Source of the DNA: Setoptus koraiensis
Taxonomy: Eukaryota > Arthropoda
Direction: 5' to 3'
Length of the DNA: 64,000 bases
Assembly (NCBI GenBank): GCA_048013815.1
Contig: CM106585.1
Location: 8,184,001-8,248,000, forward strand
Shown here: piece after piece, positions 37,201-50,758 of the stretch
Layout: every line of letters starts with the position of its first letter
How positions within the stretch are numbered: position 1 is the first letter of the stretch
Notes under the pieces: model-generated
The model's database searches: none
What the model saw: only the letters and a program-made list of their open reading frames with translations
Told to the model about the DNA's origin: nothing
Position numbers and translations under genes: made by a program

Positions 37201-38892
37201 TTGAGCTATTGGGTGCGCGATTAATCTCCAATTTGAAAACTTGTCATGTAGCCACTCTGACTCACCTGTATGTTTGTTTATTATCACTACAGTATATTTA
37301 TTTATATCATTGAGCATGATGTATGTACGGCTAACAATAGCAAACGCCAGGCATTTCGCCGGATAAAAACAGCACACAATTGCGTCACTACAAAGCTCGT
37401 GCAATTGTTTGCTTGGGGCATCGCACGAGCTTTGTGGTGACGCAATGGCCAGATAGCAAGTGCAAGTGAGGTTCAATATGCGCACGCTAAAACACAAGCT
37501 GATGGCAATTGTTGGAATAATAATAATAACGGATAATACTTGAACGAAGCTGTAAAAGTCGCCTAGACGGCCAAACAGCGCAGTGCACAAACTGCATGTC
37601 GTGACAGGCTAAAAGGATCCATTCAAGTGCCTTATCCGCTGCTATTCAAACAATCCAATTTTGTGTCACCTTGCCAATGTGTGTTATATTTCGATTGATT
37701 TCATCTGTTCCATTATTCTTGTTAGGCTCGCTGTATGCAAATCATGCGAATCGTGTCTCTCTCTAGTGCAGCGTATAAGTGCTGCCGATTAGCCCGACAG
37801 AGCTAGTCTAGGCTAGAGAGCACCCACAAAACGAGAGCAAAACGAGATAATTCTCACTGGCACTATGCTGCCCTCTATGCGAACCAAATCCTATCACACG
37901 CGCATTCGATTTGGCCCCATTTGGCGCAAACAACGTTATAAAATCAAACTACAAACTACGTTATAAAATAGTTATTTATTCTACAAATTTATTCTGCATC
38001 ACATCATCCAACATACAGATTCAACATAGCGGCTCACAAGGATTTTGCATGAGTATATCCAACAATGAATTCTTTAATCCTTTTTTTTTGACTATCAGAC
38101 AGAATGCAGGTTGAACTGTCAGCGACAAGCGATTCGGAGAACTTCGACCGAGATTGAATCTGTTGTCGCGATACTTGCGTATCGATACATTATTCGTCTT
38201 GAATCACGGCAGCAAGTGTGATCCAGATCATTCAATCGAGATGAGAAACGAAACGATTGCTGAAATACACGCTCCGCCTCATGATCTGCGTTCAATCGGA
38301 TCTACGAATTCCATCAACCGAAATTTGAGCCTTTTTCAATCAATAGAGATTGCTTGTACCATAGATGAATAGTTTGTGCGATCATTTAATTTAATTTCAA
38401 TATCAATACCAATTTCAAATACAATTCTGTTCATGAATAGACATAAATAGAAAATAACATTATTCTGAGAGACTTGTTGATATATTTGTTGCCCGGTTGT
38501 AACCAGTTAGTAGTTTACGATAATACAGCAATGCAGCATTGCAACGATAATTGTGTGTCTCATAGTATATTGATATTGATAATTAATATTGATTAATCAT
38601 AAGAATTGATTATTGAAGATCATTTAGTGGCGGGAGCTGATATGCATGAGAACATGGCCTTGTTGAGATGGGATGCGACAATACATTTTTGCATAATTAT
38701 AAATTACAATTATATTATTTTGCACGATAATTTTAGCTGGTTTCATTGTCTGAAAAGTTGTAACATTGTTAGCACTAGTCTGCCCGTATACTAGTTGTCG
38801 CATGATAGTCGTTTTCGTCGTGCTAACCTCGGCCAGGCGAACAAAATGGCTTAAATTAGTGGCTGGTTGTTGATTATCTTTGATCACGTTGT
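37201..38892. other. Intergenic stretch between tRNA-Glu and the lipase gene
   Basis: No gene seen. It contains the foldback at 37379-37446 (listed separately), and otherwise AT-rich sequence that becomes the 3' flank of the lipase gene from about 38.4 kb. Confidence 0.5.
37379..37446 (+). repeat. 68-nt foldback, possible small-RNA hairpin
   Basis: Arms 37379-37402 and 37423-37446 form a 24-bp stem with a 20-nt loop. As plus-strand RNA every position pairs, one of them as G-U. The size fits a pre-miRNA stem-loop, but the near-perfect pairing also fits a young foldback element. I do not recognise a known miRNA seed. Confidence 0.5.
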
Positions 38893-41008
38893 TCATCTTT
38901 TGCCGTCGGAGGCCGAAAAGTGATTCAAAATCTTTAGAACGCGCGTATTTACGACACTTCCGGCGTGCTTTCCGTACATGAAATCCAGATGATACCAATT
39001 GGAATCGGCAATGTTGTACTCGTAGAACAGGGGCACTACATCGATCGACAGCGAGATCATTTGTTAGTATTACTATTTTTTACATTTATGCGGCACATTT
39101 GTCATGAGCGAGCAAAAGCGAGGGTGCACTCACCTGTGAGCTCCCTCTTGAGGCGAATGAGGTCTTCCGGTTGGCCGAACCAGTCGTCTGAGCAGCTCAG
39201 CAAACTGATGGACCTGCTCCTGATGTGGGACACGTTGTAGTGGGGCGGGCTGGCCTGCGGACGCAAACAAGAGTGATCAATTTTGATTAGTTGATTAGTC
39301 GGTTAGTCGATGAGATGAGATGATTAGTTGATTAATTGATTAACGACGACCAATCGATTTATCGATCGGTCATTTGAAGGAGCCTCATTTTGATCACTCA
39401 ACAGAGGTGAAGCTGCAAATATCGGAGGCCCGATAGCGCCGCCAACAATGATGAATACTGATACAAACTAGACTCACCGATTGGTATTTGGCCTGGTTGC
39501 CGCTCTGTCCGTAGTCGTACATTTTAAACTCGCCACTACTGTACATTTGTCCGTAGTGATTTAGCACCTTCCAGCTGGTGCCCGCGGGAACGTGCCGGGC
39601 ATAAACGGGTATGCGGTCGTGATCGTATTGGCGCTCATTGTAGCCGGCGGCCAAGAACACCGTATTCTGGCACAATTCCGACTGTGACGAGCCCAAACAT
39701 ATCAGGGGCGCCAACAATGTTTGGGCGAGATTTCTTGTGGGTACGGGCGCAGTGAAATATTTTGTAATGGGCCTCAAATGTACCAAATGCCTCACCGGGC
39801 TGCTGGTGTGTTTCAAATATGCCACTGGGGCTAGGGCAACAAATGGCTCTATTACGTCAGTGTAGAGATCTGGTTGGGTGGCCAACAGGGCAAACATTGT
39901 GGCCGTTCCCTGAGAGTGGCCCACATAGGCCACTTTTGTATGTCCGGTTTGTCGTTGCACGTAGCTTATGATGGCGGGCAGATCGTATTTGACTAATTCG
40001 TCCAGACTAAAGTCCCAGTATTTGCGATCGCGATCAGGGTCTAGGCTGACGTGCTCTTTTGAGTATGTGTTGCCCCGAATGTTTGGCAGCCAAACATCGT
40101 AGCCGTTGTTGACGAGAGTGTAGGCCAAAGCGTTGGGAACCTTGCGAGCGCTGTGATGAAGGCGCTCTAAACCATCGGACAGACCGTCGGACAGACCGTC
40201 GGACAAGCCATCGGAAAAGCCGTCGCTTGGGCCGTCGCTTGGGCCGTCGGATGAGTTGGCATCGGATAAATTGTTGGAAATGGTAACGTTGCGCCCGGAT
40301 CTCACTCGGCGAGCCGTCTTTGTTGCGGCTGACAAATTGTCGGCGCCCGCTTGCTGCTGGCCGCCGGGCCTCTCAAAAATGTAGGGCCGTTTGGGTCTGA
40401 CGGTGTCGCGAGCGTTCATCACAAAGTCGTCCGACGAGCACATGAGGCCGTGCAATATGATAACGGGGCGCAACACTCTTCGCTCCTCGTTTGTGACTAG
40501 GGGATTGATAAGATGGTGTGTGGTGAGAATGTAGCCGTCTTGCGTGACCGTTTTGTGTATTTGCACCCGGAAGCCCCTCGACTCGGCCATTTGCGTCTGA
40601 AGTCGGCGGCGTTAATATGTAAATATTAATTAATCAGTGTTAATCAATTAATAAGTTAATTAATTGTAAGTGATGCTGCCGGATTGCTTGATTGTGCAGC
40701 GATCTTGCGTCGTGAGCACTGACTGCAATCATTAATTAGAACAATTAATTAGTACTTACGAAATTTCTGAACGCATCCGGATGCACCCCGGCGCTGGAAG
40801 TGCCGAACGTGCCGAACGTGCCCACCAGTGGCACGTCGGCAGACGATTCCAGGGAATTTTGACGAGATTCGCGCGAGCCATTGGCCAATCTTCTGCCAAA
40901 TCTACGGCCGCTCATGAATTGACTTGAACTATTTTGAATTTTATATGACAGCACCAACAGGATGACTGTCATGGCTTGAAGAGACACTGTTGGCAGGCTG
41001 ATTTTCAT
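38893..41008 (-). CDS. Secreted acid lipase (lysosomal acid/gastric lipase family)
   Basis: This is an alpha/beta-hydrolase predicted to hydrolyse triglycerides or cholesteryl esters in lysosomes or outside the cell. Exons (minus) are 41008-40760, 40596-39478, 39254-39134 and 39035-38893, with GT-AG introns and matching phases, giving 543 residues. Residues 10-30 are a hydrophobic signal peptide (MTVILLVLSYKI). Then come TVTQDGYILTTHHLI, the HG oxyanion motif ILHGLMCSSDDF (H132-G133), YDVWLPNIRGNTYS, the nucleophile elbow VGHSQGT (Ser311), the acid at about Asp480 (SDDWFGQPED) and the base at about His512 (NWYHLDFMYG). The triad is therefore complete. Between the HG motif and the RGN segment sits a 70-residue insertion with seven SDG[LPF] units, absent from the family as I know it. 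The upstream neighbour, the FGFRL1-like gene, is on the same strand, but there is no evidence of co-regulation. Confidence 0.95.
40168..40251. repeat. 12-bp coding tandem repeat in the lipase gene
   Basis: Seven in-frame 12-bp units coding SDGP or SDGF at one end and SDGL at the other. The four SDGL units are nearly identical at DNA level, so the array looks recently expanded. Confidence 0.93.
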
Positions 41009-43163
41009 TGTGCCAGCTTGCCGATGAATGATGATCGCAAATGTATGAAATTGATTAATTGATAACTTGTGCGTGTCAGCAATTAAATTAATTGATTGTG
41101 TTGTTGCATTTGCACTGTTGTCTCACTCGCACTGACGATTGTAGTGGATTGTCCAATTGGCTAGCTTCGTGTTATATAGTTATTTTGTAAACGCGTTGTA
41201 TCGCGCCTAAGTTATGGTTACAGTGCCCTGATGCGAAATGAATCGAAATGTCAAGCAAGCGAATGTATATAAAATCAGTGGAAATATCTCTCTAAAATGT
41301 TACATCAACATGGTGCAAAGTAGAAGCGACCTCGATTTGACAAGTTGCTGGCCGATTAGCGCCGACAGCGCCAGTTGCAACTTGTAAGACCTTGAATATG
41401 GTCGATGTATGATATATTGTGAATGCAACAGATCGTTAATTGAAAATCTTCTAAGAAAGAATCTGTTGACTTTGTTTGTACGTGATAATATTTGATTTAA
41501 CTGTACTGTATTGTAGTGGCTGTGCAATGTTAGATCTTGGCGCTGCAAACCAAACTGAAATCGAGCTGCTGACAAGCCGTTTGTGTACAGGCTTTTTCTA
41601 GAATAACAGTGTCAATAATAAACATAGGCATGTTTGCAATTGAATCACGTAGACAAGTGGCCGTGCAAAAGCAAGCAATGTTTGTGTGTGCTATATGAGT
41701 GGCCATCTAGCCATCTAATTGCTTACTATCTAATTGTCTAGTTTATTGTCTAGCCATGTAATTGGCTTATAACATGAGCGGTTGCTGCTATGTGACTCGT
41801 ACGCATTTGTCATTTCATTTGGCCGATTGTCAATGATCTGTCAATGACAACATTACTAATTATCGCCCATCAAAGTATCGTAATTGTTGAAACTGTCTGA
41901 TTTGAATTTCAAGTACTTTTCTAGTGCAAACTGACTAGTTGTCAGCAGGGATGGCAGCAGCAGCAGCAGCAGCGACGCCAGTTTGGCCAATCTGGCAAGA
42001 CAATATTATTGGTACCAGTAGTACCAAAATAGCACCACAGAACTTGTATACTGTAGTCTATAGTAGCAGTGCTTTGTCATCCTCATTAATGATTATGGCG
42101 CCACTAATGATTATACGCAACAGGTGATTACTGCTGCTCGATTGATTCAATTCACGCTGCCAATGAGCTGCTATGAGCCACCCGTATGTTATATGTGCAT
42201 AATGTTATATAACACATGACAATCATACACTATATACGTAACATATGTACGTTACGTATACTATATATATTGTATATCTACTATATATGTTGTGAGTTAT
42301 GTCAACTCATCCGAATTGAACTTGAACTTGAACTAGATTTGGCATAACGATGATGCCATAAATAAAAGAATAAATTACGTCATTAATGTGCCTCACACTA
42401 GCAACAGAATTACACCATGTGCGAAATGTTCAATGGCAAAGATTTTTTGAGGGGGACAGATATATATTACACCACAGCTACATTATTCGATTATGTCACG
42501 CGATTCCAATTGTCATTCGTAAACAGTTAGCGAAGATCGGGCAAGACTGAAACTTCCGGTTGAGGCTCGCACAAACAAAAACAACACACACACACACACA
42601 ATCGACAGTGTCCACTTATGCAAGCAGAGATCGGGATGACGATTGAATCGCCCATGAGCCTCAGTCACATGAGCTGTCAGAGGTCGAAGGTAATTATTTG
42701 CAATTATTATGTACAAGAGAGATACTGCAATAATGATGGACACAAGTTTCCGCACAGTTGACGCATTTCCGAAACTTTGCATCCTCTGTGCCGATGCGCT
42801 GCACAGACGAGATATCCGTTGCATAATATATCCGGCGCACAACTATTATAGTCGCTCGGCTCATTGGTTTGGCCCCGCTGGCAAGGCGAGAGTCGGCGAT
42901 TGTCGTTCGCGCCGGAGATTGTTATTCGCGTCGGAAAAAACCCATGGCGATGCTTATCAACAAACTTTAATTCATAATAATCATGTAATAAATAAGTTAT
43001 GCGCAGTAGTATCAACAGTGTTATCATGGTATCAATACAGTAGGTACATTGTCGGTGCACCAGTTAGCTTGGTGCATGAGCTAGCCAAATTTCCATTTCA
43101 TTTCGTTTCATTCCTTTCGTCACAGAGGCTTTGTGTGAGTGCTTGTCGTCGTCGTCGTCGTCA
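41009..43163. other. Intergenic stretch between the lipase and FGFRL1-like genes
   Basis: No gene seen. It holds the lipase promoter region (minus strand, from 41009 upward) and AT-rich, partly palindromic sequence at 42186-42300 built from ATATAC and GTTACGTAT motifs. A short (CA)n lies at 42585-42600. Confidence 0.5.
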
Positions 43164-45417
<2,254 letters not shown>

Positions 45418-47131
45418 GGTTCCCTAATCAGCACACTCAATATCACAATCTGGTAGTAGTATTATCGAAAATTTTTTAAGTATTCACTATAATTCACTAG
45501 ATTCAATTCGATGTTTGAATTAAAACAAAAAAATGAGGAAATTAACATAATAATAACCTATCCACTCATATATAAACTAAACTACTGATCCAGCAACAGT
45601 AATCAGCAGACTAGCTTGCTCTCTTGGTTACCTTGCGGCATTTCCTCACACAGATAAACCAACTGAATGCTTGCTCAACTTGTATCTTGACTCCATCGAA
45701 ACAAAGATACAAGTTGTCTGTTCATTATTAATTTATCTTGGCTACAACAACAGCTACAACAACAACAACTACAACGACAACAACGGCAGCAACATGCACC
45801 ACTTCAATACGACCATGTAGTGCCTCGTGGTATTAATGCTGTTGTGGTGATCAACAACTGATATGACAAATGAAATGAAATTTCTAATCAAGTTACTAGC
45901 GATAGTGGTTTTGATCATGACAGCAACGTTCGCACCAAACTTATATGTATATCTGTCACACAATTCTGATGTGGTCTACATAGTGGCGCTGCCATGGTGT
46001 TTAGGTTTTTTTCCCGATGAAGATAGTCTAAGATGATAAACAATTGCAATAAGCGCACCAAACCAAATGGTGGCCAACAATAATAATTAATTATGTGCCA
46101 ATGATGATGGCCATCACAAGTGGCTATTGTAATTATAAAGCCAGCCACTTGTACGCCGGTCATCACTATGTCGCGCAATCTCGACGACTCAAGCGACAAC
46201 TCTCTACACGGCTGAACAATTAGCCAATTTGGCGCCTTAGTGACAAATAATTCAATTGTTGGATAGCATATGATGACATTTGATGACATTTCCATGACAA
46301 AAATGGCAAAATGGTGGCCAGCTTACAAGCTTGCCTTACAATTGAAAAGAAACTCTTTGCAACACAGTTTCGAGCTGTGCAGCAAATCAACCTCAGCCTT
46401 TATTCTAACAAAAGTTTGCACTTGCTATTCAGATAATGTACAACCAGATAATAGCTAGCTGTATGCCAGCGCGGATCAATGGCGTCGGCCAACCGGAAGT
46501 TGATAAAACTAGCGAAAGCTCGCTGGTCTTTTTGCCCGTCGCGATAATTACCATTTCAAAGAAAAAATTCCAATTTTTCAATTTGAATTTGGCGCATCGG
46601 CACATCTTTTGTGCAGTGTGCAGAGGATTGTCGCTCACAGTGAACACACACAACAGTACTGTAAGTAGAACGCCTGCAACAATGGGCGACCTACACTGCG
46701 TGGGCGGCCTACACTGTGCCCCCAAACGCAGTGTTGCGTTATATATTATATAACGCATTATATAACGCACCAGAGCAAATGATTTGTGTATACTTTTGCC
46801 GTCGATTGGCCTCTTGCCACAGGACTCCTGTGACAGGATTGCCGTGTGTCTGTGAGAGAGGGAGAGAGAAACAATAATTGATTATTGTCTGAATGATCGC
46901 ACAAGTTCGGTTTGCGTCAACGTGCCAAGTGCCAGTACCGACATACTCAAATTAATTATATAACAGTCGGGCGGCTTGCATGCGTTGCGGGCGACACTCC
47001 TCTGATCGGCCTGCGTCTGTTGGCTCGCTGGAAAAATTCAGCTGGAGGCCTCAATTAGCATAGCGCAACAACATGTCACACTGTTACGTGATGATAGCGC
47101 GACTTTGCCGTGCCATTGATACTGTATCAAA

Positions 47132-47159
47132 TTGATACTATCAATGGTACATGGATTTG
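47132..47159. repeat. Imperfect inverted repeat
   Basis: CCATTGATA...TATCAATGG arms of 9 bp with further pairing of TGTATCAA to TTGATAC inside. Confidence 0.6.
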
Positions 47160-47478
47160 CATTGCCAGTGATTGCATTGCCGGCGCCATTGTCAAGTGCG
47201 ATTCAATTGTTGCTGTGCCGGCTTCTCCGTGGCACAGTTGCCATATAATGTGCCCACAGCGACGGCGTAATTAGTTGTTGCGGGCGTGCGCGAGTTTGCA
47301 TGGTTGTTCGCACTAATTGCATTGCGCTAGTTAGTGTTGTTAGGCCAGTTAGCGTTGTTAGTGTGCGTTATCAAGTGTGATCAGTGTGATTGCAGATGAT
47401 TTAAGGCTCGACTGCTCGACTACTGTCGCTGTAGTGGCAGTGCGTTCTCACAGGTTAGCACTATCTCTGTAGGGCGAT

Positions 47479-47523
47479 AATCAGAGTCTGATTATCAGAC
47501 AGTCTGATAATCAGACTCTGATT
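47479..47523. repeat. Perfect 45-bp palindrome
   Basis: Arms of 22 bp (47479-47500 and 47502-47523) are exact reverse complements around one A. Each arm itself contains GTCTGAT-T-ATCAGAC, a smaller palindrome, so nested hairpins are possible. Confidence 0.93.
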
Positions 47524-48716
47524 GACTAGCAGTCGACTGCCAGTCGACTGGCGGTGCTCGCAGTGTGGTGTGCAGCAGCAGCAGCAGCAGCACTGCTAAC
47601 AACTGGCGTGTATTGTCGGCCCAACAAACTAACCTGTTTGCCCTTCAATCTGCTAACGTCAGTTTGACGAAAGTTCACCTAGAGGCGCTGCAATGTGTCA
47701 AGTTGATAAATGAAAGTGAGCTCATTACCGAGCGCAAGCAGCCGCCAATACACGACTGTAAATTACTGTCTGTAATACACGCTAGTGGCGCGCGAAAGTG
47801 ATTCACTAGCCACAAAGAGTTGCCCACAAATTTGGTGCAACTCATGTTGCAGCTATGCTGTGCACCTACTCTCTGTGCACCGGCGCCCACTATCTTTTTG
47901 TGCGCATCTGCTGATGCTGCAGTTGCACCATACAGATTATTTATAGATAATTAAATGATACACCTGTGTCACATATGGTGTCATATATGGCGTCATTAAC
48001 CACTTGCAAAGCCTGAAAACAGCTCTGTTCATTAACAGAGACAACATTAACTAAAAACTACCAACAGAGCGAACTTGTGTACGGCTGTCACCATATCACC
48101 ATGTAAAGAGGGTGAGGATCAATCCGACTAGGGCCAAGAGCTTCTGCGCAGCGCACAAGCACAGAGAGTGCAAAGTGGTGATATGTGCCCTGTTGCGCTA
48201 TGGCTTTAAACGTGCCCAAAATGCTTGCTTACGCACGAACTGTGCGATAGCAAGCGAGCGCAGATTTTTCTGGTGGTCGACATTAGTTTACAAAAGGTTC
48301 GCGAGGGCGGCGCTGCACTGCATTCTTGAACAATGATTCTTCGTTGAACAAGATATGAGCAGCGCCTCTGTTGGATATTTCATAAAACATCGGTGCACAT
48401 TGAAAGCAGCGTGCGGTGTTTTTGTGCACAAAATGCACTGTGGAAGGCATTGTAGCATAATCTGTAGGAACTGGGTAGTTGATTGAGACACCCTGTACAT
48501 GTATTGCTATAGTTACTAACTAGTAGTTGGTATGGCGGTCACCAGGGAATGCGGTGAGTGCAGGAAAAAAGAAGAAGAAAACGTATTGAATGCGCACCAT
48601 TCTGGGAAAACAGGCGCAGCGGTGAACAGCAGTGCGATATTGTGCACTTTAACGCAAGCGTCCCCATGCGGCATTTCATCGCATCTGATCGTGTCGGTGT
48701 AAAAAAGTCAAACTAG

Positions 48717-48744
48717 CACACACACACACACACACACACACACA
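48717..48744. repeat. (CA)n microsatellite
   Basis: About 14 CA units, 500 bp upstream of the vasculin start codon. Confidence 0.95.
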
Positions 48745-49252
48745 TTGGCACAGAGAGTGACAAAATACACACTGTACTAACGAGAAACAGTTTGCTCTTT
48801 TCTCTAGAAAAAAAAAATCAATCATCATCATGTTTATTAACTAGACACTATATTGCACTTGATACATACAATTATCAAACACCTGATACCTCTACACAAT
48901 ATTATTACAACTACTATACACTATTAATTATAAATTATAAATAATATTATTACTATTATTATAACTATTACCATTTGCCACAACTATCAGGGATACTGCT
49001 GATATTATTACTATTGTAGAATTATTTAAAGCCACAACTATCGCCAATACTGCTGATATTATATTACTATTGTAGAATTATTTAAATTGGATCACAAATT
49101 GCGACGACACGGCCCCAGCACAATTATCATCATCATTACTACTTCTTTCACCTAACACATTATTACATTATTATTGATATTATTGATATTATTACCGTGG
49201 TGGTCGCCGCCGACGTCGTTATCTCACAACATAAAATGTATTGCCTGCCTAA

Positions 49253-50701
49253 ATGGCCCCCTTGCCACCCCTCAAACAATCTACAAATGATTTAGCTCCG
49301 TCATGGTTGAAGTCTCCCTCCTCATTTACATTGCAACAACAACAACAACCTTTGGCAACATCGACACAACAACAAATACAACAACAGCACCAGCAGCAAT
49401 CGACTAACGCTTACAATAACAACAATATTATTACAAATACAAACGCTACACCCTCCTATTCCTCGTCCTCTTCTTCTTCTTCCTCTTCCTTCATCACATC
49501 CTCGACTTTGCAGCCGACCTCTCACCCTATTTACACGCAACAGCCCTCTTTAATTAGCAATGGCTCAGCATCAGCATCATCGTCATCGTCGGTATGGGAT
49601 GGCAATGTAAAAATAAAGGTCTTAAGCAATCCTATCAATAAGTTCCATCGTTATTACCGTTCACGTGTCTTAATAAATAGATTGGAAGCATCTACTACAG
49701 TTAATAATAGCTACTTTAATAATAGCAACAAGCAGTCAACAGCATTAGCCTTACCAACGCCAATTTATAATGGCAACAACAATACCAACATCACTAGCAA
49801 CAATACAATTAATAACAACTATAACACTAACAACAATCATAGCCAACACCAGCAACAGCATCCACTGCACCATCACCTAGCTGAGAGAAAAGATAGTAGT
49901 ACCAATGGTCATAGGTCTGCTCCAACGCGTCACTATCAAGTCCAACAACCGCAACAACAACAGCAGCAACAGCAACAACAACAACAACAGCAACCACAAA
50001 AGACGGTACCACAGCAGCAACAATTGATGCAAAGTTTTGATACGAACTATAACCAGCACAATTATTTAAAATATAGGCAGCATACCATAGCGGCGCCCAA
50101 TTCTAAGATAAAATCTGCCTGGTCAGATGATGATGGTTCGTCAGATGAGATTGAGGAGGATGATCTGAGTGATGAGCATTCACTACGTCGAGATGCCAGT
50201 GAATCAAAAACTTCCGATGCCAATAATTCATCAAATTCAGATACTACCAGTAGTTCTGCTAGCTACAGGCCTGCGGTCAACGGGACAGCAGTATCATCCG
50301 AGCCTATTGTAATTAATAACGGTAATAGTAAAACAATAAATTTGAATTCATCAAGTCCCCATCATCAGCATAAGCAGTCTCCGAGGCAAGGAAGTTACAA
50401 GAATGGATTTCATTGCTCATTGGAGCAAAACAATCATCTCAGACATAGTGATCTGGACGATCTAGATGGAAGTCTGTCTAGATCGCCAATGTCTGAAGAA
50501 GAGAGACGATTGTTGCGCACTATGGGCTGGAAAGAGGACGGAGACGATGATTTGTATGCTCCTTTAACAGACGACGAAGTACAAGAATTCGTTGAGCGCT
50601 TTAAAAAGTTGCAAACACAAAATGGCACCACTAGCAGCAATAAGTTGATCAAAGCTAATACAAGTCTAAATAGACGACTTGCTAGTGATAAGAACCTGTA
50701 G
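49253..50701 (+). CDS. Vasculin / GPBP1 (GC-rich promoter-binding protein 1) homologue
   Basis: Vasculins are nuclear proteins that bind GC-rich promoters and activate transcription. This is a single exon of 482 residues (human GPBP1 about 473). Two conserved ends are visible. Near the N-terminus NDLAPSWLKSPSS matches the vasculin start (DFAPAWLNFP). Near the C-terminus EEERRLLRTMGWKED, then YAPLTDDEVQEFVERFKKLQ, matches the family block (HRLLKEMGWQED and APLTEDEMREFQ). Between them lies Gln-, Asn- and Ser-rich sequence with an acidic patch (DDGSSDEIEEDDLSDEH). The ATG at 49253 is the first in frame and places the conserved WL motif at residue 17-18, as expected. An AATAAA at 50753-50758 is 52 bp after the stop. 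The lack of introns, where neighbours have short introns, could mean a retrocopy, but the frame is intact. Confidence 0.87.
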   Translation: MAPLPPLKQSTNDLAPSWLKSPSSFTLQQQQQPLATSTQQQIQQQHQQQSTNAYNNNNIITNTNATPSYSSSSSSSSSSFITSSTLQPTSHPIYTQQPSLISNGSASASSSSSVWDGNVKIKVLSNPINKFHRYYRSRVLINRLEASTTVNNSYFNNSNKQSTALALPTPIYNGNNNTNITSNNTINNNYNTNNNHSQHQQQHPLHHHLAERKDSSTNGHRSAPTRHYQVQQPQQQQQQQQQQQQQQPQKTVPQQQQLMQSFDTNYNQHNYLKYRQHTIAAPNSKIKSAWSDDDGSSDEIEEDDLSDEHSLRRDASESKTSDANNSSNSDTTSSSASYRPAVNGTAVSSEPIVINNGNSKTINLNSSSPHHQHKQSPRQGSYKNGFHCSLEQNNHLRHSDLDDLDGSLSRSPMSEEERRLLRTMGWKEDGDDDLYAPLTDDEVQEFVERFKKLQTQNGTTSSNKLIKANTSLNRRLASDKNL

Positions 50702-50752
50702 TTCAAGTTAAATTTTGTCAAAGTGATTCTAAATATGGTTTTCTTTTTCATC

Positions 50753-50758
50753 AATAAA
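50753..50758 (+). promoter_or_regulatory. Candidate polyadenylation signal of the vasculin gene
   Basis: AATAAA 52 bp after the stop codon. Confidence 0.6.

Larger units (their letters stand above)
45418..49252. other. Divergent intergenic region between the FGFRL1-like and vasculin genes
   Basis: It carries the promoters of two genes transcribed away from each other. For the FGFRL1-like gene a TATATA on the minus strand lies near 45575. The stretch contains the palindrome at 47479-47523 and a (CA)n tract at 48717-48744. From 48.8 to 49.2 kb it is AT-rich, with imperfect ATTATTACTA repeats immediately upstream of the vasculin start. No other gene is recognised. Confidence 0.5.
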
